Translations under genes and position numbers: made by a program | Part shown: one piece after another, positions 1 to 6,013 of the stretch | Layout of the letters: each line of letters starts with the position of its first letter | How positions within the stretch are numbered: position 1 is the stretch's first letter | NCBI GenBank assembly: GCA_030833025.1 | Contig: JAURHZ010000034.1 | Coordinates: 1 to 13,892 of the forward strand | Length of the DNA stretch: 13,892 nucleotides | Direction: 5' to 3' | Source: Armatimonadota bacterium | GTDB taxonomy: Bacteria; Armatimonadota; Armatimonadia; Armatimonadales; Armatimonadaceae | The notes under the pieces: model-generated | Seen by the model: only the letters and a program-made list of their open reading frames with translations | Database searches by the model: none | What the model was told of the DNA's origin: nothing

Positions 1-166
1 GATGGACCGCCTTCGCATCAATGTCGAAACCCTCATCCAACCCGAACCCTATTGCCTTGTCCGGGTCTACATGGCGATTCCGAAATGGGATGCCGAAGGC
101 AAGCAGGCACAGCGAACAGTGAAACGTGTATCGGATGCAATTCAGACATCTGGAGGCAAACGATGA
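1..166 (+). CDS. 3' end of an EpsI-like (exosortase-associated) protein, partial
   Basis: An open frame enters at the left edge (codons in phase with base 2) and ends at TGA 164-166. The visible ~54 residues contain LVRVYMAIPKWDAEGKQAQR followed by TVKRVSDAI. This lines up with the C-terminus of the EpsI-like protein at 2378-3055 (VRTYVLFD, then KGVSAGI), and with the 'VR...' beta strand plus final helix usual at the end of EpsI/DUF3485 proteins. EpsI proteins accompany exosortases and are thought to assist EPS-linked protein sorting at the inner membrane. The stop overlaps the lipoprotein start by ATGA (163-166), so the two are probably co-transcribed. The N-terminus lies outside the window. 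The family call rests on a short segment and is an inference; that the frame is coding is better supported by the overlap. Confidence 0.6.
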   Translation, partial: MDRLRINVETLIQPEPYCLVRVYMAIPKWDAEGKQAQRTVKRVSDAIQTSGGKR

Positions 167-861
167 TGTCATCATCACTGCGGCTGATCATGCCCATCAC
201 TGTTTTGTGCGTGTCTATTCTTGCAGGCTGCCAGAAGTCGACGGATTACTCCAGCACCGTCGCAAAATCTGATGATGAAGAAAAGGCCATCGCAGACTGC
301 TCTGCGATGCTCCCGCTCAAGTCTGGTTTTTCTTGGACATTTGAAACGAAAGTCGATCAGCGCACATTCACCGATGTAGCATCCGTTCGCGGTCCTATCC
401 GTGTCGGTGGCGGCGATGCGATTCTTGTAGAGACAAAACGTAATGGTCAGCTGGTCCTGCGTGAGGCATATCACTTCGCCAACAAAAAGCTTGAGTTGAG
501 CGCCTTCTCGACATCTGCCAAGCAATGGGTCGTGCTCGATCCACCGCTGACACTCCTAAAAGATGGTGCAGTTCTTGGGGATGAATACAAATGGACCGGA
601 CGTCTCCGCATTGATGGAAAGTCCATCGATGCTCATGGCCTTTCGCGCCCAAGTATTCGTGAAGCAGTCCAAACACAAAGTGCGGGGCGCTTCTCTGGTG
701 TGCGTATAGATTCAGGCATTTCAGCGCCATTGCCTAACGGCGACAATATCAAGTACCAAACGACGCGGTGGCTGGCGACCGGCATCGGATTTATTCGACG
801 TGAGTATCTCGACCGGTCAGCAAGGCGACAAAGCAACCTTGTCAGTTTCAAGATGAAATAA
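163..861 (+). CDS. Lipoprotein of unknown function
   Basis: The product has 232 residues. The chosen ATG at 163 has GGAGG (152-156) six bases upstream and overlaps the preceding stop as ATGA. In-frame ORF extends back to 52, but that part overlaps the upstream gene and has no ribosome site. The N-terminus is a lipoprotein signal: a short Ser/Arg stretch, a hydrophobic core and a lipobox ILAGC with the lipidated Cys at residue 23. The mature part begins QKSTDYSS and is soluble. It is rich in alternating polar/hydrophobic strands with W-x-F/Y patterns (GFSWTFETKV, EYKWTGRLRI) and ends in a TTRWLATGIGFIRREY strand, suggesting an all-beta periplasmic fold. I do not recognise the family. Its position beside EpsI-type genes suggests a role in envelope or EPS export, but no function can be assigned. 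Confidence 0.85.
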   Translation: MMSSSLRLIMPITVLCVSILAGCQKSTDYSSTVAKSDDEEKAIADCSAMLPLKSGFSWTFETKVDQRTFTDVASVRGPIRVGGGDAILVETKRNGQLVLREAYHFANKKLELSAFSTSAKQWVVLDPPLTLLKDGAVLGDEYKWTGRLRIDGKSIDAHGLSRPSIREAVQTQSAGRFSGVRIDSGISAPLPNGDNIKYQTTRWLATGIGFIRREYLDRSARRQSNLVSFKMK

Positions 862-885
862 GCGAACCGTTTGTTCGCTTATTTT
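857..885 (+). terminator. Hairpin terminator after the lipoprotein gene
   Basis: Arms AATAAGCGAAC (857-867) and GTTCGCTTATT (873-883) are perfectly complementary around a 5-base loop, with a run of T at 882-885. The left arm includes the TAA stop codon. The T run is short, so efficiency is uncertain. It separates the lipoprotein from the exosortase-like gene. Confidence 0.6.
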
Positions 886-1059
886 GTGATGTACAAGCAC
901 ATTCGGATCCTGTTGGAAGATGATCCTCGAATGCTGATGCGTTTACAAACGAGGCATTAGTGCTCTTGGATCTGCCGTACTTCGTGAAATCAGCCTGATG
1001 TGAACTTGTTTGCATCAACAATAACCACAAATCCGGCAAACTACGCTAACATTGTTCAC

Positions 1060-2271
1060 ATGGCAACTTTCAGGACCACTGTTCGCTTTATTCGAACCAA
1101 TTTGAGTGTGTCGCTGATGTTCGTAATTTACATCCTGATGTGGTGGGCGCCACTGCGACCGATAGTCGTCATTGCGACTGGACGTGATGACATCCCGTTT
1201 GGTATCAATGGCCCTCTCGAGTGGATGTCACGTTGGTGGTTATCTATCGATGCGCCGACGTTGTTTCAGCCGATTGCGCTCATTGGTGCGTGGTGGCTTG
1301 CCGCGAGGCGAGTACAGTCTCTCGGAGCGACATGGGCGCGGACACGTCGCTCAGCTGCACGCCGCGGTGCTAAATGGGCAACATATTCCTGGATTCCACT
1401 CGGCATACTTGTTATCACTGGAACAGCATCTTTCCTCGGACATATCACCCCTCTTGCCATCACCACACTCGTCTGGCTACCAATCGGCGTCGCTTTCTAT
1501 ATATACGGCCCGCGGGTACTCCGGGCGCTGCACACACCGATTCTCCTCCTGATCGCCGCCACTGCCGTTCCAGATACCATCCCTGAGCTCATCCAAAAGG
1601 TAGCACAGCGCATCCTCGGAGCGATTGCAATCCTCATTGGAAAGATGATGGGAGACACGCTTACCTACGATGCCGGCAGCGCATTCAACGTCGCGGATGA
1701 CTATCTGCGCAGTGGTAGCCTAAATGCACCGCTTGCTGCACCTATGAATGGCTTAGCGCTGATGTCTACTACGATTGTCATCGGTGCACTCTGGACGCTG
1801 AATAACAAGCGTGGCATTGCATCCACCGCGGTTGCAAAGCTTGTCGCAATCGCAGTGTCCAGCTTGTGTATCTTCGCACATATCCTGCTTATCGTTACGA
1901 CGCTTCACAATGGACAACGCGGCTATACGGTTGCATCACTTCACAACATCCTGTTGCTTCCCCTAACGGCTGCGGTGACCATTCTAGTACTCAAAAAGGT
2001 TTTTGCATCCTCGTGTGGGACGTACCTTCGTACACTGGATCGACAGATAGTTATCTGCTTTGTCAACCTTCCAGACATCCGGCGTAAGAGTCTTTGGAAA
2101 CGACAGGCGAAGCCGAAGAAGTCAACAACGGCTGCCCCCCCGATGCTCGGTGTTTTGTTGCGAATGGCCTTATCACCATTTCGTTATTACTGGCGATTAA
2201 TGACACGTATTGACACTAGTCTTTCCAAGTGGGAGCGTGGCGCATCGCGAAACAAGAGGCCGCGCAGATGA
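1060..2271 (+). CDS. Exosortase/archaeosortase-like membrane protein, catalytic residues apparently lost
   Basis: The product is a 403-residue polytopic inner-membrane protein. Exosortases are multi-span cysteine transpeptidase-like enzymes that sort PEP-CTERM proteins; the family's conserved residues are Cys, Arg and His/Arg in successive segments. Numbering from the ATG at 1060, hydrophobic spans cover roughly residues 15-315. The segment APMNGLALMSTTIVIGALW (about 227-245) matches the family's Cys-N/S-G-L block, but the Cys position is Met229 (codon 1744-1746). The next block, LCIFAHILLIVTTL (269-282), where N-x-x-R is expected, has no Arg. A His at 295 (ASLHNI) matches the last conserved position. 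A basic C-terminal tail of about 85 residues follows the last span and is long for the family. The start is uncertain: neither ATG 1060 nor the in-frame GTG at 1000 has a clear ribosome site. The stop overlaps the small gene at 2268 by ATGA. Likely an inactive or repurposed exosortase-like protein; the family assignment is by motif pattern only. Confidence 0.65.
   Translation: MATFRTTVRFIRTNLSVSLMFVIYILMWWAPLRPIVVIATGRDDIPFGINGPLEWMSRWWLSIDAPTLFQPIALIGAWWLAARRVQSLGATWARTRRSAARRGAKWATYSWIPLGILVITGTASFLGHITPLAITTLVWLPIGVAFYIYGPRVLRALHTPILLLIAATAVPDTIPELIQKVAQRILGAIAILIGKMMGDTLTYDAGSAFNVADDYLRSGSLNAPLAAPMNGLALMSTTIVIGALWTLNNKRGIASTAVAKLVAIAVSSLCIFAHILLIVTTLHNGQRGYTVASLHNILLLPLTAAVTILVLKKVFASSCGTYLRTLDRQIVICFVNLPDIRRKSLWKRQAKPKKSTTAAPPMLGVLLRMALSPFRYYWRLMTRIDTSLSKWERGASRNKRPRR
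2254..2259 (+). promoter_or_regulatory. Ribosome binding site of the 37-codon gene
   Basis: AAGAGG ends eight bases before the ATG at 2268, inside the 3' end of the exosortase-like gene. Together with the ATGA overlap it supports the small gene being translated. The next gene has its own GGAG at 2367-2370, seven bases before its ATG at 2378. Confidence 0.6.
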
Positions 2272-2381
2272 CCCATTTTTCATCCGTGATTGATGTCATC
2301 ACTGCAGCTTGTGCTTCCCTTCTTACAACAAAGGGTTGTGGATGCGGCAATGACCTCTGCGGGTATGGAGTTACTCAATGA
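2268..2381 (+). CDS. Small cysteine-rich protein, 37 residues, unknown function
   Basis: This short frame exactly fills the gap between the exosortase-like and EpsI-like genes. Its ATG overlaps the upstream stop (ATGA, 2268-2271) and its TGA overlaps the next start (ATGA, 2378-2381). It has a good ribosome site (AAGAGG, eight-base spacing). The peptide starts MTHFSSVIDVITAACASLL, a mildly hydrophobic helix-like half with one Cys (residue 15). It ends TKGCGCGNDLCGYGVTQ, a Gly-rich half with a C-x-C-x4-C cluster (Cys24, 26, 31). There is no signal peptide or lipobox. The Cys cluster could bind metal, form disulfides, or be a modified peptide; none of these can be chosen from sequence. No family recognised. 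The two-sided 4-base overlap and separate ribosome site are the reasons to treat it as a gene rather than a spacer. Confidence 0.65.
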   Translation: MTHFSSVIDVITAACASLLTTKGCGCGNDLCGYGVTQ

Positions 2382-3055
2382 GGGCAAAGCGACAGAAAAA
2401 CTATACAGGTGAGCATGTTCGCACCCGTGTAGCGATGATCTTTCTAGTGCTGATGGTGACCTTGCTGTATTTGACAGGCTACCGGATGGCTGCGGCATCC
2501 ACGTGGCTTCCGACGATGCCAAAGTCACTTGAGGGGATGACCCTGCAGCCGCATCCAGTTGACCAGAACACATTGATGATGCTCGGTAACCCGCGCGGTA
2601 CTGCTGGGGCATACGCCGTAGGTGATTCCCGTCCGGTTGAAGTGACGATGGTTACCGGGGGGATGTTTGAGAACTATCACGACCCAACGGCCTGCGTGGG
2701 CCAAGGGCAATTTGAGACGATTGGTATTGATACGGTTGACATCGCGGATGGGCAAGAAAAGGCAATCGTCCGTCGCCTTACGTTTAGGCATCGTCAGAAT
2801 CCGGATATCCGGATGGTGATGTATTACTGGCAGCAGCGGAAGTCAGGAAGTATCGATTTTCGAGCCAGGATGGGGAATTTCCGAGACATGCCTGCGCGTG
2901 TCGAACATGGTTGGTCGACGCTTTTGAACCATGACCCTACGGTGATTGTCCGAACCTATGTGTTGTTTGATGGCAGGTCAACGGAGAGTGCTGAGGAAAC
3001 CCGGCTCAAGGGTGTTAGCGCTGGAATCGTTGCGACATTAAGGATGCGTCGCTGA
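2378..3055 (+). CDS. EpsI-like exosortase-associated protein (DUF3485-type)
   Basis: The product has 225 residues. A basic cytoplasmic N-terminus is followed by one membrane anchor (about residues 18-34) and a periplasmic domain. Family-like features are SLEG near residue 50 (the usual P..L.GW region), HDPTACVGQGQF at 101-112 (the H-x-P-x-x-C block typical of EpsI), MYYWQQ at 148-153 (the Y-W block) and IVRTYVLFD at 190-198. EpsI proteins occur fused to or beside exosortases and are linked to EPS-dependent protein sorting; their biochemical reaction is not established. The ATG at 2378 has GGAG seven bases upstream and overlaps the small gene's stop by ATGA, so it belongs to the same transcript as the exosortase-like gene. 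Length is usual for a free-standing EpsI. It shares its C-terminal pattern with the partial gene at the left edge, so two EpsI-type genes probably flank this unit. Confidence 0.75.
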   Translation: MRAKRQKNYTGEHVRTRVAMIFLVLMVTLLYLTGYRMAAASTWLPTMPKSLEGMTLQPHPVDQNTLMMLGNPRGTAGAYAVGDSRPVEVTMVTGGMFENYHDPTACVGQGQFETIGIDTVDIADGQEKAIVRRLTFRHRQNPDIRMVMYYWQQRKSGSIDFRARMGNFRDMPARVEHGWSTLLNHDPTVIVRTYVLFDGRSTESAEETRLKGVSAGIVATLRMRR

Positions 3056-3151
3056 ATGGACCTTATCCATAACAATGGTCGTACAAACACCAAGCAATGT
3101 GACGAATTACATCTAAGGCTATTGGATGCCCGCGCCAACTATAGGATATAG

Positions 3152-3179
3152 TTTACTTGATTGATTTCTTTCGTATTGT
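3152..3179 (+). promoter_or_regulatory. Possible sigma70-type promoter for the FAS1 gene
   Basis: TTTACT (3152-3157) and TATTGT (3174-3179) are 16 bases apart and lie 28 bases before the ATG at 3208. The match to TTGACA/TATAAT is only moderate. A second AT-rich stretch at 3141-3150 (ATAGGATATA) is an alternative -10. The 152-base gap and the change of gene type make a promoter here likely; the exact boxes are uncertain. Confidence 0.3.
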
Positions 3180-3207
3180 GGTACGCGAACAGGAATAGGT
3201 AATAGTT

Positions 3208-3885
3208 ATGCAACAAAAATGGATTCGTACGGTAGGAGCGTTTGCCGTCGCGAGCGCAATCGCGATCCAGCTTCCCATGAGGGGAGGTACGGGTGTGGCT
3301 TTGGCTGATACGGAATATCCAACGGGCACTGGTGGCGGAATTGCTGAGCAGGTCGCAACCGTCGGTACGGCAGCAGTTGTTGCATATGGTGTTTCGACGA
3401 CGACTGGTAGTGGAATCGGAGCGGGTCTCTTCGCTGCTGCATCCGCTAAGGGCCTCCTTCCACTGTTGGCATCCCGTGCAGCTGAGTTCGGTGAGCTACG
3501 CCGATTGATTGACCTTTCAGGTCTCGGCGATGCTCTTGCTGCTATGGATACCCCTGTAACGGTGTTTGCACCAACAAACTCTGCATTTGCAGCGTTACCT
3601 GCAGATGATGTTGCATCGTTGGTAGCGCCTCAAAACCGCACTAAACTAAGCAATGTTCTTCAATACCACGTTATCGAAGGACGCTACTCCATCTCCCAGC
3701 TCAAGGCATTGCCAGATGGCACTGTGCTCAAGACACTTAATGGTGACACTGTTACGATTACCAACAAAGATGGCTTGAAGATCAACGGAAACGCAATCGC
3801 TGAAGATGACATCGCATTCTCAGGCGGATGGGTTCACCCAATCAGCGGCGCGTTGAATCCGCCATCTGCTAACGACAACAAGTAA
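3208..3885 (+). CDS. Secreted single-domain fasciclin (FAS1) protein
   Basis: The product has 225 residues. It has a Sec signal peptide (WIRTVGAFAVASAIAI core, likely cleavage after ALA at 31-33). A Gly/Ala/Thr-rich hydrophobic stretch follows at about 42-85, which could be a second membrane segment or a surface linker. The FAS1 domain spans about 87-218: TPVTVFAPTNSAFAALP (115-131) is the first FAS1 motif, LQYHVIEGRY (151-160) the second, then KTLNGDTVTI and a closing GGWVHPISGALNPP. FAS1 domains mediate adhesion and matrix contacts outside the cell. The C-terminus has no PEP-CTERM tail, so it is not an obvious exosortase substrate. The ATG has AGGT at 3197-3200 eight bases upstream, and a strong terminator follows, so it is probably a single-gene unit. 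Being next to EPS genes suggests a matrix or adhesion role; this is inference. Confidence 0.88.
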   Translation: MQQKWIRTVGAFAVASAIAIQLPMRGGTGVALADTEYPTGTGGGIAEQVATVGTAAVVAYGVSTTTGSGIGAGLFAAASAKGLLPLLASRAAEFGELRRLIDLSGLGDALAAMDTPVTVFAPTNSAFAALPADDVASLVAPQNRTKLSNVLQYHVIEGRYSISQLKALPDGTVLKTLNGDTVTITNKDGLKINGNAIAEDDIAFSGGWVHPISGALNPPSANDNK

Positions 3886-3904
3886 TCTAACCGGATTCGA
3901 TTCC

Positions 3905-3946
3905 CAGCCCTTTGAAGCAATCCGCTTCGAAGGGCTGTTTTGTTTT
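3905..3946 (+). terminator. Rho-independent terminator of the FAS1 gene
   Basis: A 14-base-pair stem, CAGCCCTTTGAAGC (3905-3918) with GCTTCGAAGGGCTG (3924-3937), has one G-T wobble and a 5-base loop. It is followed by TTTTGTTTT (3938-3946). This is a textbook shape, 20 bases after the FAS1 stop. Confidence 0.9.
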
Positions 3947-3960
3947 AACGACCGTGAGAC

Positions 3961-4000
3961 GACTTTATGCAAACATCTTCCAATAACCGTATATAAAGTC
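3961..4000. repeat. Spaced inverted repeat in the convergent intergenic region
   Basis: GACTTTAT (3961-3968) and ATAAAGTC (3993-4000) are exact inverted copies separated by 24 bases. There is no T run on either side, so it is not a convincing terminator for the leftward operon. It could be a protein-binding site or chance in AT-rich DNA. Confidence 0.35.
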
Positions 4001-4024
4001 ATGGAAGCCAGCACAATGGTATAT

Positions 4025-4081
4025 ACGAACGGCCACTACCGGATTTGCTGTTCACACTAAGCGATACTCTCCATCAAAATA
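4025..4081 (-). pseudogene. Decayed copy of the ligase gene's last ~19 codons
   Basis: Read on the minus strand, this segment matches the end of the ligase gene (4153-4209) without gaps at about 45 of 57 bases, an offset of 128 bases. In the same frame it reads YFDGEYRLV, stop, TANPVVAVR, against YVDGEHRSAGIAIPVVAVR in the intact gene. The likeness extends a little on the far side (GTATATAC against GTATTTAC) if a 4-base gap is allowed. Upstream of the match the copy is unlike the gene. The internal stop and lack of a start show it is not expressed on its own. It may be the scar of a tandem duplication or of replacement of an earlier paralogous ligase. Confidence 0.5.
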
Positions 4082-4146
4082 GATCGACGTACCACGGTAA
4101 ATAGGTACTCCATTTAGGGTTACAGCGAGCCTGTGAATACTTGTAT

Positions 4147-5997
4147 TTACGGCCGAACGGCCACTACAGGAATCGCTATTCCCGCTGAGCGGTGCTCACC
4201 ATCAACATAGGAAAGTAATCCACTTAATCCGAGCTCCAAGCCCTCACCAGGCTTCAGGTCAACCGATGGAATGGTTACTTCTAATATGGCATCCGCTTCA
4301 GTATTCGATCTGCGGTTGTATGTCCAGCGAACCGATGTATCCTGAACAGACACAACGCGTACGATTCGCCCCTTCGAGTCAATCACTGCAAGCTCTGGTA
4401 CGAGAAAGTCCGTCCCCGGAAAGCTTGAGTCAACCCGCCCACCCGTCGATGACAGGGCCTTTACGGCAGCAATGTCTCCAACGCCCTTCGGATTCTTGAT
4501 AATGGCCAATGTCAACGTATGCTGCCGTACTTTTGGTCGCAGAACTGGGAATAATGCAATCACAGGCAGGGCCATCAGGATAAACATTGCCCCCATCGAC
4601 AGCTGCGACACGCCACGGGATTCCTGAGCATCATCCGTGCCCAGCAACGTCCCACCGATGACAGCAACCCATATCAGAATGCTTGTCAGTTCATAGGCTG
4701 GGGATGCCAGTGCCGAGACAGCAACAGCAGCCAGAAGCCCACATGCCCCGCGCGACATCACGGTGGTGTCTGGATGTAAGAGGAAAGCCCGCTTCGCAGC
4801 GCCTCCCCAGAGCCATGCTAGGAATAACAGGAGGAGGAAAAACGCCGGAATTCCAAAATCCACGGTGAACTGAAGTGGGAACGAGTGAGCATTGTTTGCC
4901 AGCGACCCGCCGGTCATCTTGACCTGCCATGGCGCCTCTCCGTGGTGACTATACATCCCCTGCCTAGTCAGAAAACCAGCATTTCCCCAGCCAGTCACCG
5001 GATGGTCCGAGATCATCCTATATGCGGTAGCCCAAAGCGATGAGCGAGCAGCAACGGAGCCAAGTTCCCACCAAGAGAAGAATCCACCGGCACGCGATGT
5101 AAGGGATGCCGAGAGTCCACTGCTCGCGAGGACAATACCCCCACCCGCAACCAGCCAGAGCCAAACACTTCCTATGATGCGCTGAAGGAGAGGCTGTTCG
5201 TTCGTAATTCCATGTCGACGACTTGACACCGCGGAAAGCAAGGCGACAACCATACAGCCTGTGATGCCACCCAACCAGCCCGCGCGGCACCGGGCAAAGG
5301 CCCAGCCGAGAGCAATGACGAGCGTTGCCCCCACAGCCAGAGATTTCTGCAGACCGGAACTCCCACGATGGACGGCAAATGCGACAGCCACAGGGAGGAG
5401 GAAACCCAGCAACGTACCGATGGCTTCATGTGTCCCAAACAGGCTTAGAGAGCTTGCATGAAACGCTGAGTCACGCAATGAATCTCCACCAGCTCCGTAT
5501 CGAGACAAGTCAACGCCAGAGACAAACACTGCGATTGTGCCAACACCCGTCAGAATCATCATCCGCTCAGAGCGCGTACCGACACAGAAAAGCCCGGCAA
5601 CCAGCGCCGCAGCAGCGGACATCCACCTTAACCAGCCTCCAAACGCCTGCATAGGAAACTCTGTTCCGAGAGACCTATACGTCACCCAGCCAAGGAGACA
5701 TGCTACGGCGGCGATTACGGGTGCCATCCCTGCCCGGCTTCGTCCCGCTGACGGCCAATTCAGCCCAAGAAACGTTACCCAGCCTACAAAACCCAAACAG
5801 AGAGTGGCGGTGCGTAGTGTCTGACTAACTGCGGGAACATCTCCGATAAGGTGAATTGCAACCAACGAGCAGATCCATAGCACACGGCTCGAAAATCGAG
5901 GAACCAGGACTGCACTTGAACCACCGCTTCGGGCAGACTTAGTCCGCCAGCGATCCCGTTCCCGCTCACGTTGTTCCCAAGGATCCGTAGTTGACAT
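4147..5997 (-). CDS. O-antigen ligase-family (WaaL/Wzy-type) membrane protein with C-terminal periplasmic domain
   Basis: The product has 616 residues. A charged cytoplasmic N-terminus (about 1-35, many Arg/Glu) leads into about ten or more membrane spans between 38 and 485. The Wzy_C core includes RCRAGWLGG (236-244), the conserved periplasmic Arg region. It continues SLWATAYRMISDHPVTGWGNAGF (about 320-342, split across the large loop) and NNAHSFPLQFTVDFG (368-382) with the conserved His. These proteins join undecaprenyl-linked glycan to an acceptor or polymerise repeat units in the periplasm. An unusual soluble, beta-rich tail of about 125 residues (490-616) follows the last span. It is the last gene of the leftward operon, starting six bases after the preceding GT4 gene. 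No Shine-Dalgarno is evident and a small hairpin lies at the junction. Ligase versus second polymerase cannot be decided. Confidence 0.8.
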   Translation of the reverse strand: MSTTDPWEQRERERDRWRTKSARSGGSSAVLVPRFSSRVLWICSLVAIHLIGDVPAVSQTLRTATLCLGFVGWVTFLGLNWPSAGRSRAGMAPVIAAVACLLGWVTYRSLGTEFPMQAFGGWLRWMSAAAALVAGLFCVGTRSERMMILTGVGTIAVFVSGVDLSRYGAGGDSLRDSAFHASSLSLFGTHEAIGTLLGFLLPVAVAFAVHRGSSGLQKSLAVGATLVIALGWAFARCRAGWLGGITGCMVVALLSAVSSRRHGITNEQPLLQRIIGSVWLWLVAGGGIVLASSGLSASLTSRAGGFFSWWELGSVAARSSLWATAYRMISDHPVTGWGNAGFLTRQGMYSHHGEAPWQVKMTGGSLANNAHSFPLQFTVDFGIPAFFLLLLFLAWLWGGAAKRAFLLHPDTTVMSRGACGLLAAVAVSALASPAYELTSILIWVAVIGGTLLGTDDAQESRGVSQLSMGAMFILMALPVIALFPVLRPKVRQHTLTLAIIKNPKGVGDIAAVKALSSTGGRVDSSFPGTDFLVPELAVIDSKGRIVRVVSVQDTSVRWTYNRRSNTEADAILEVTIPSVDLKPGEGLELGLSGLLSYVDGEHRSAGIAIPVVAVRP

Positions 5998-5998
5998 T

Positions 5999-6013
5999 TG
6001 CGTTATGAACGCA
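5999..6013 (-). other. Small hairpin at the GT4/ligase gene junction
   Basis: TGCGTT (5999-6004) and AACGCA (6008-6013) form a perfect 6-bp inverted repeat with a 3-base loop. It ends two bases before the ligase ATG (5995-5997) and includes the GT4 stop codon (6003-6005). It sits where a ribosome site would be expected and none is visible. It could modulate translation of the ligase, or be chance. Confidence 0.3.

Noticed and set aside
52..162. Longer lipoprotein start at 52
   Set aside because: It would place 37 non-signal residues before the signal peptide and overlap the EpsI-like gene in another frame; ATG 163 has a good ribosome site.
3846..3885. A possible PEP-CTERM sorting tail on the FAS1 protein
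   Set aside because: The C-terminus (GALNPPSANDNK) has no membrane segment and no basic end, so it is not a sorting tail.
3961..4000. Inverted repeat as terminator of the leftward operon
   Set aside because: Arms are only 8 bp, the spacer is 24 bases, and no T run follows on the minus strand; kept only as a repeat.
3886..4146. A short minus-strand open frame (3820-4014) in the convergent intergenic region
   Set aside because: It overlaps the FAS1 coding end and the terminator, has no ribosome site and no recognisable features; the terminator hairpin explains the structure better.
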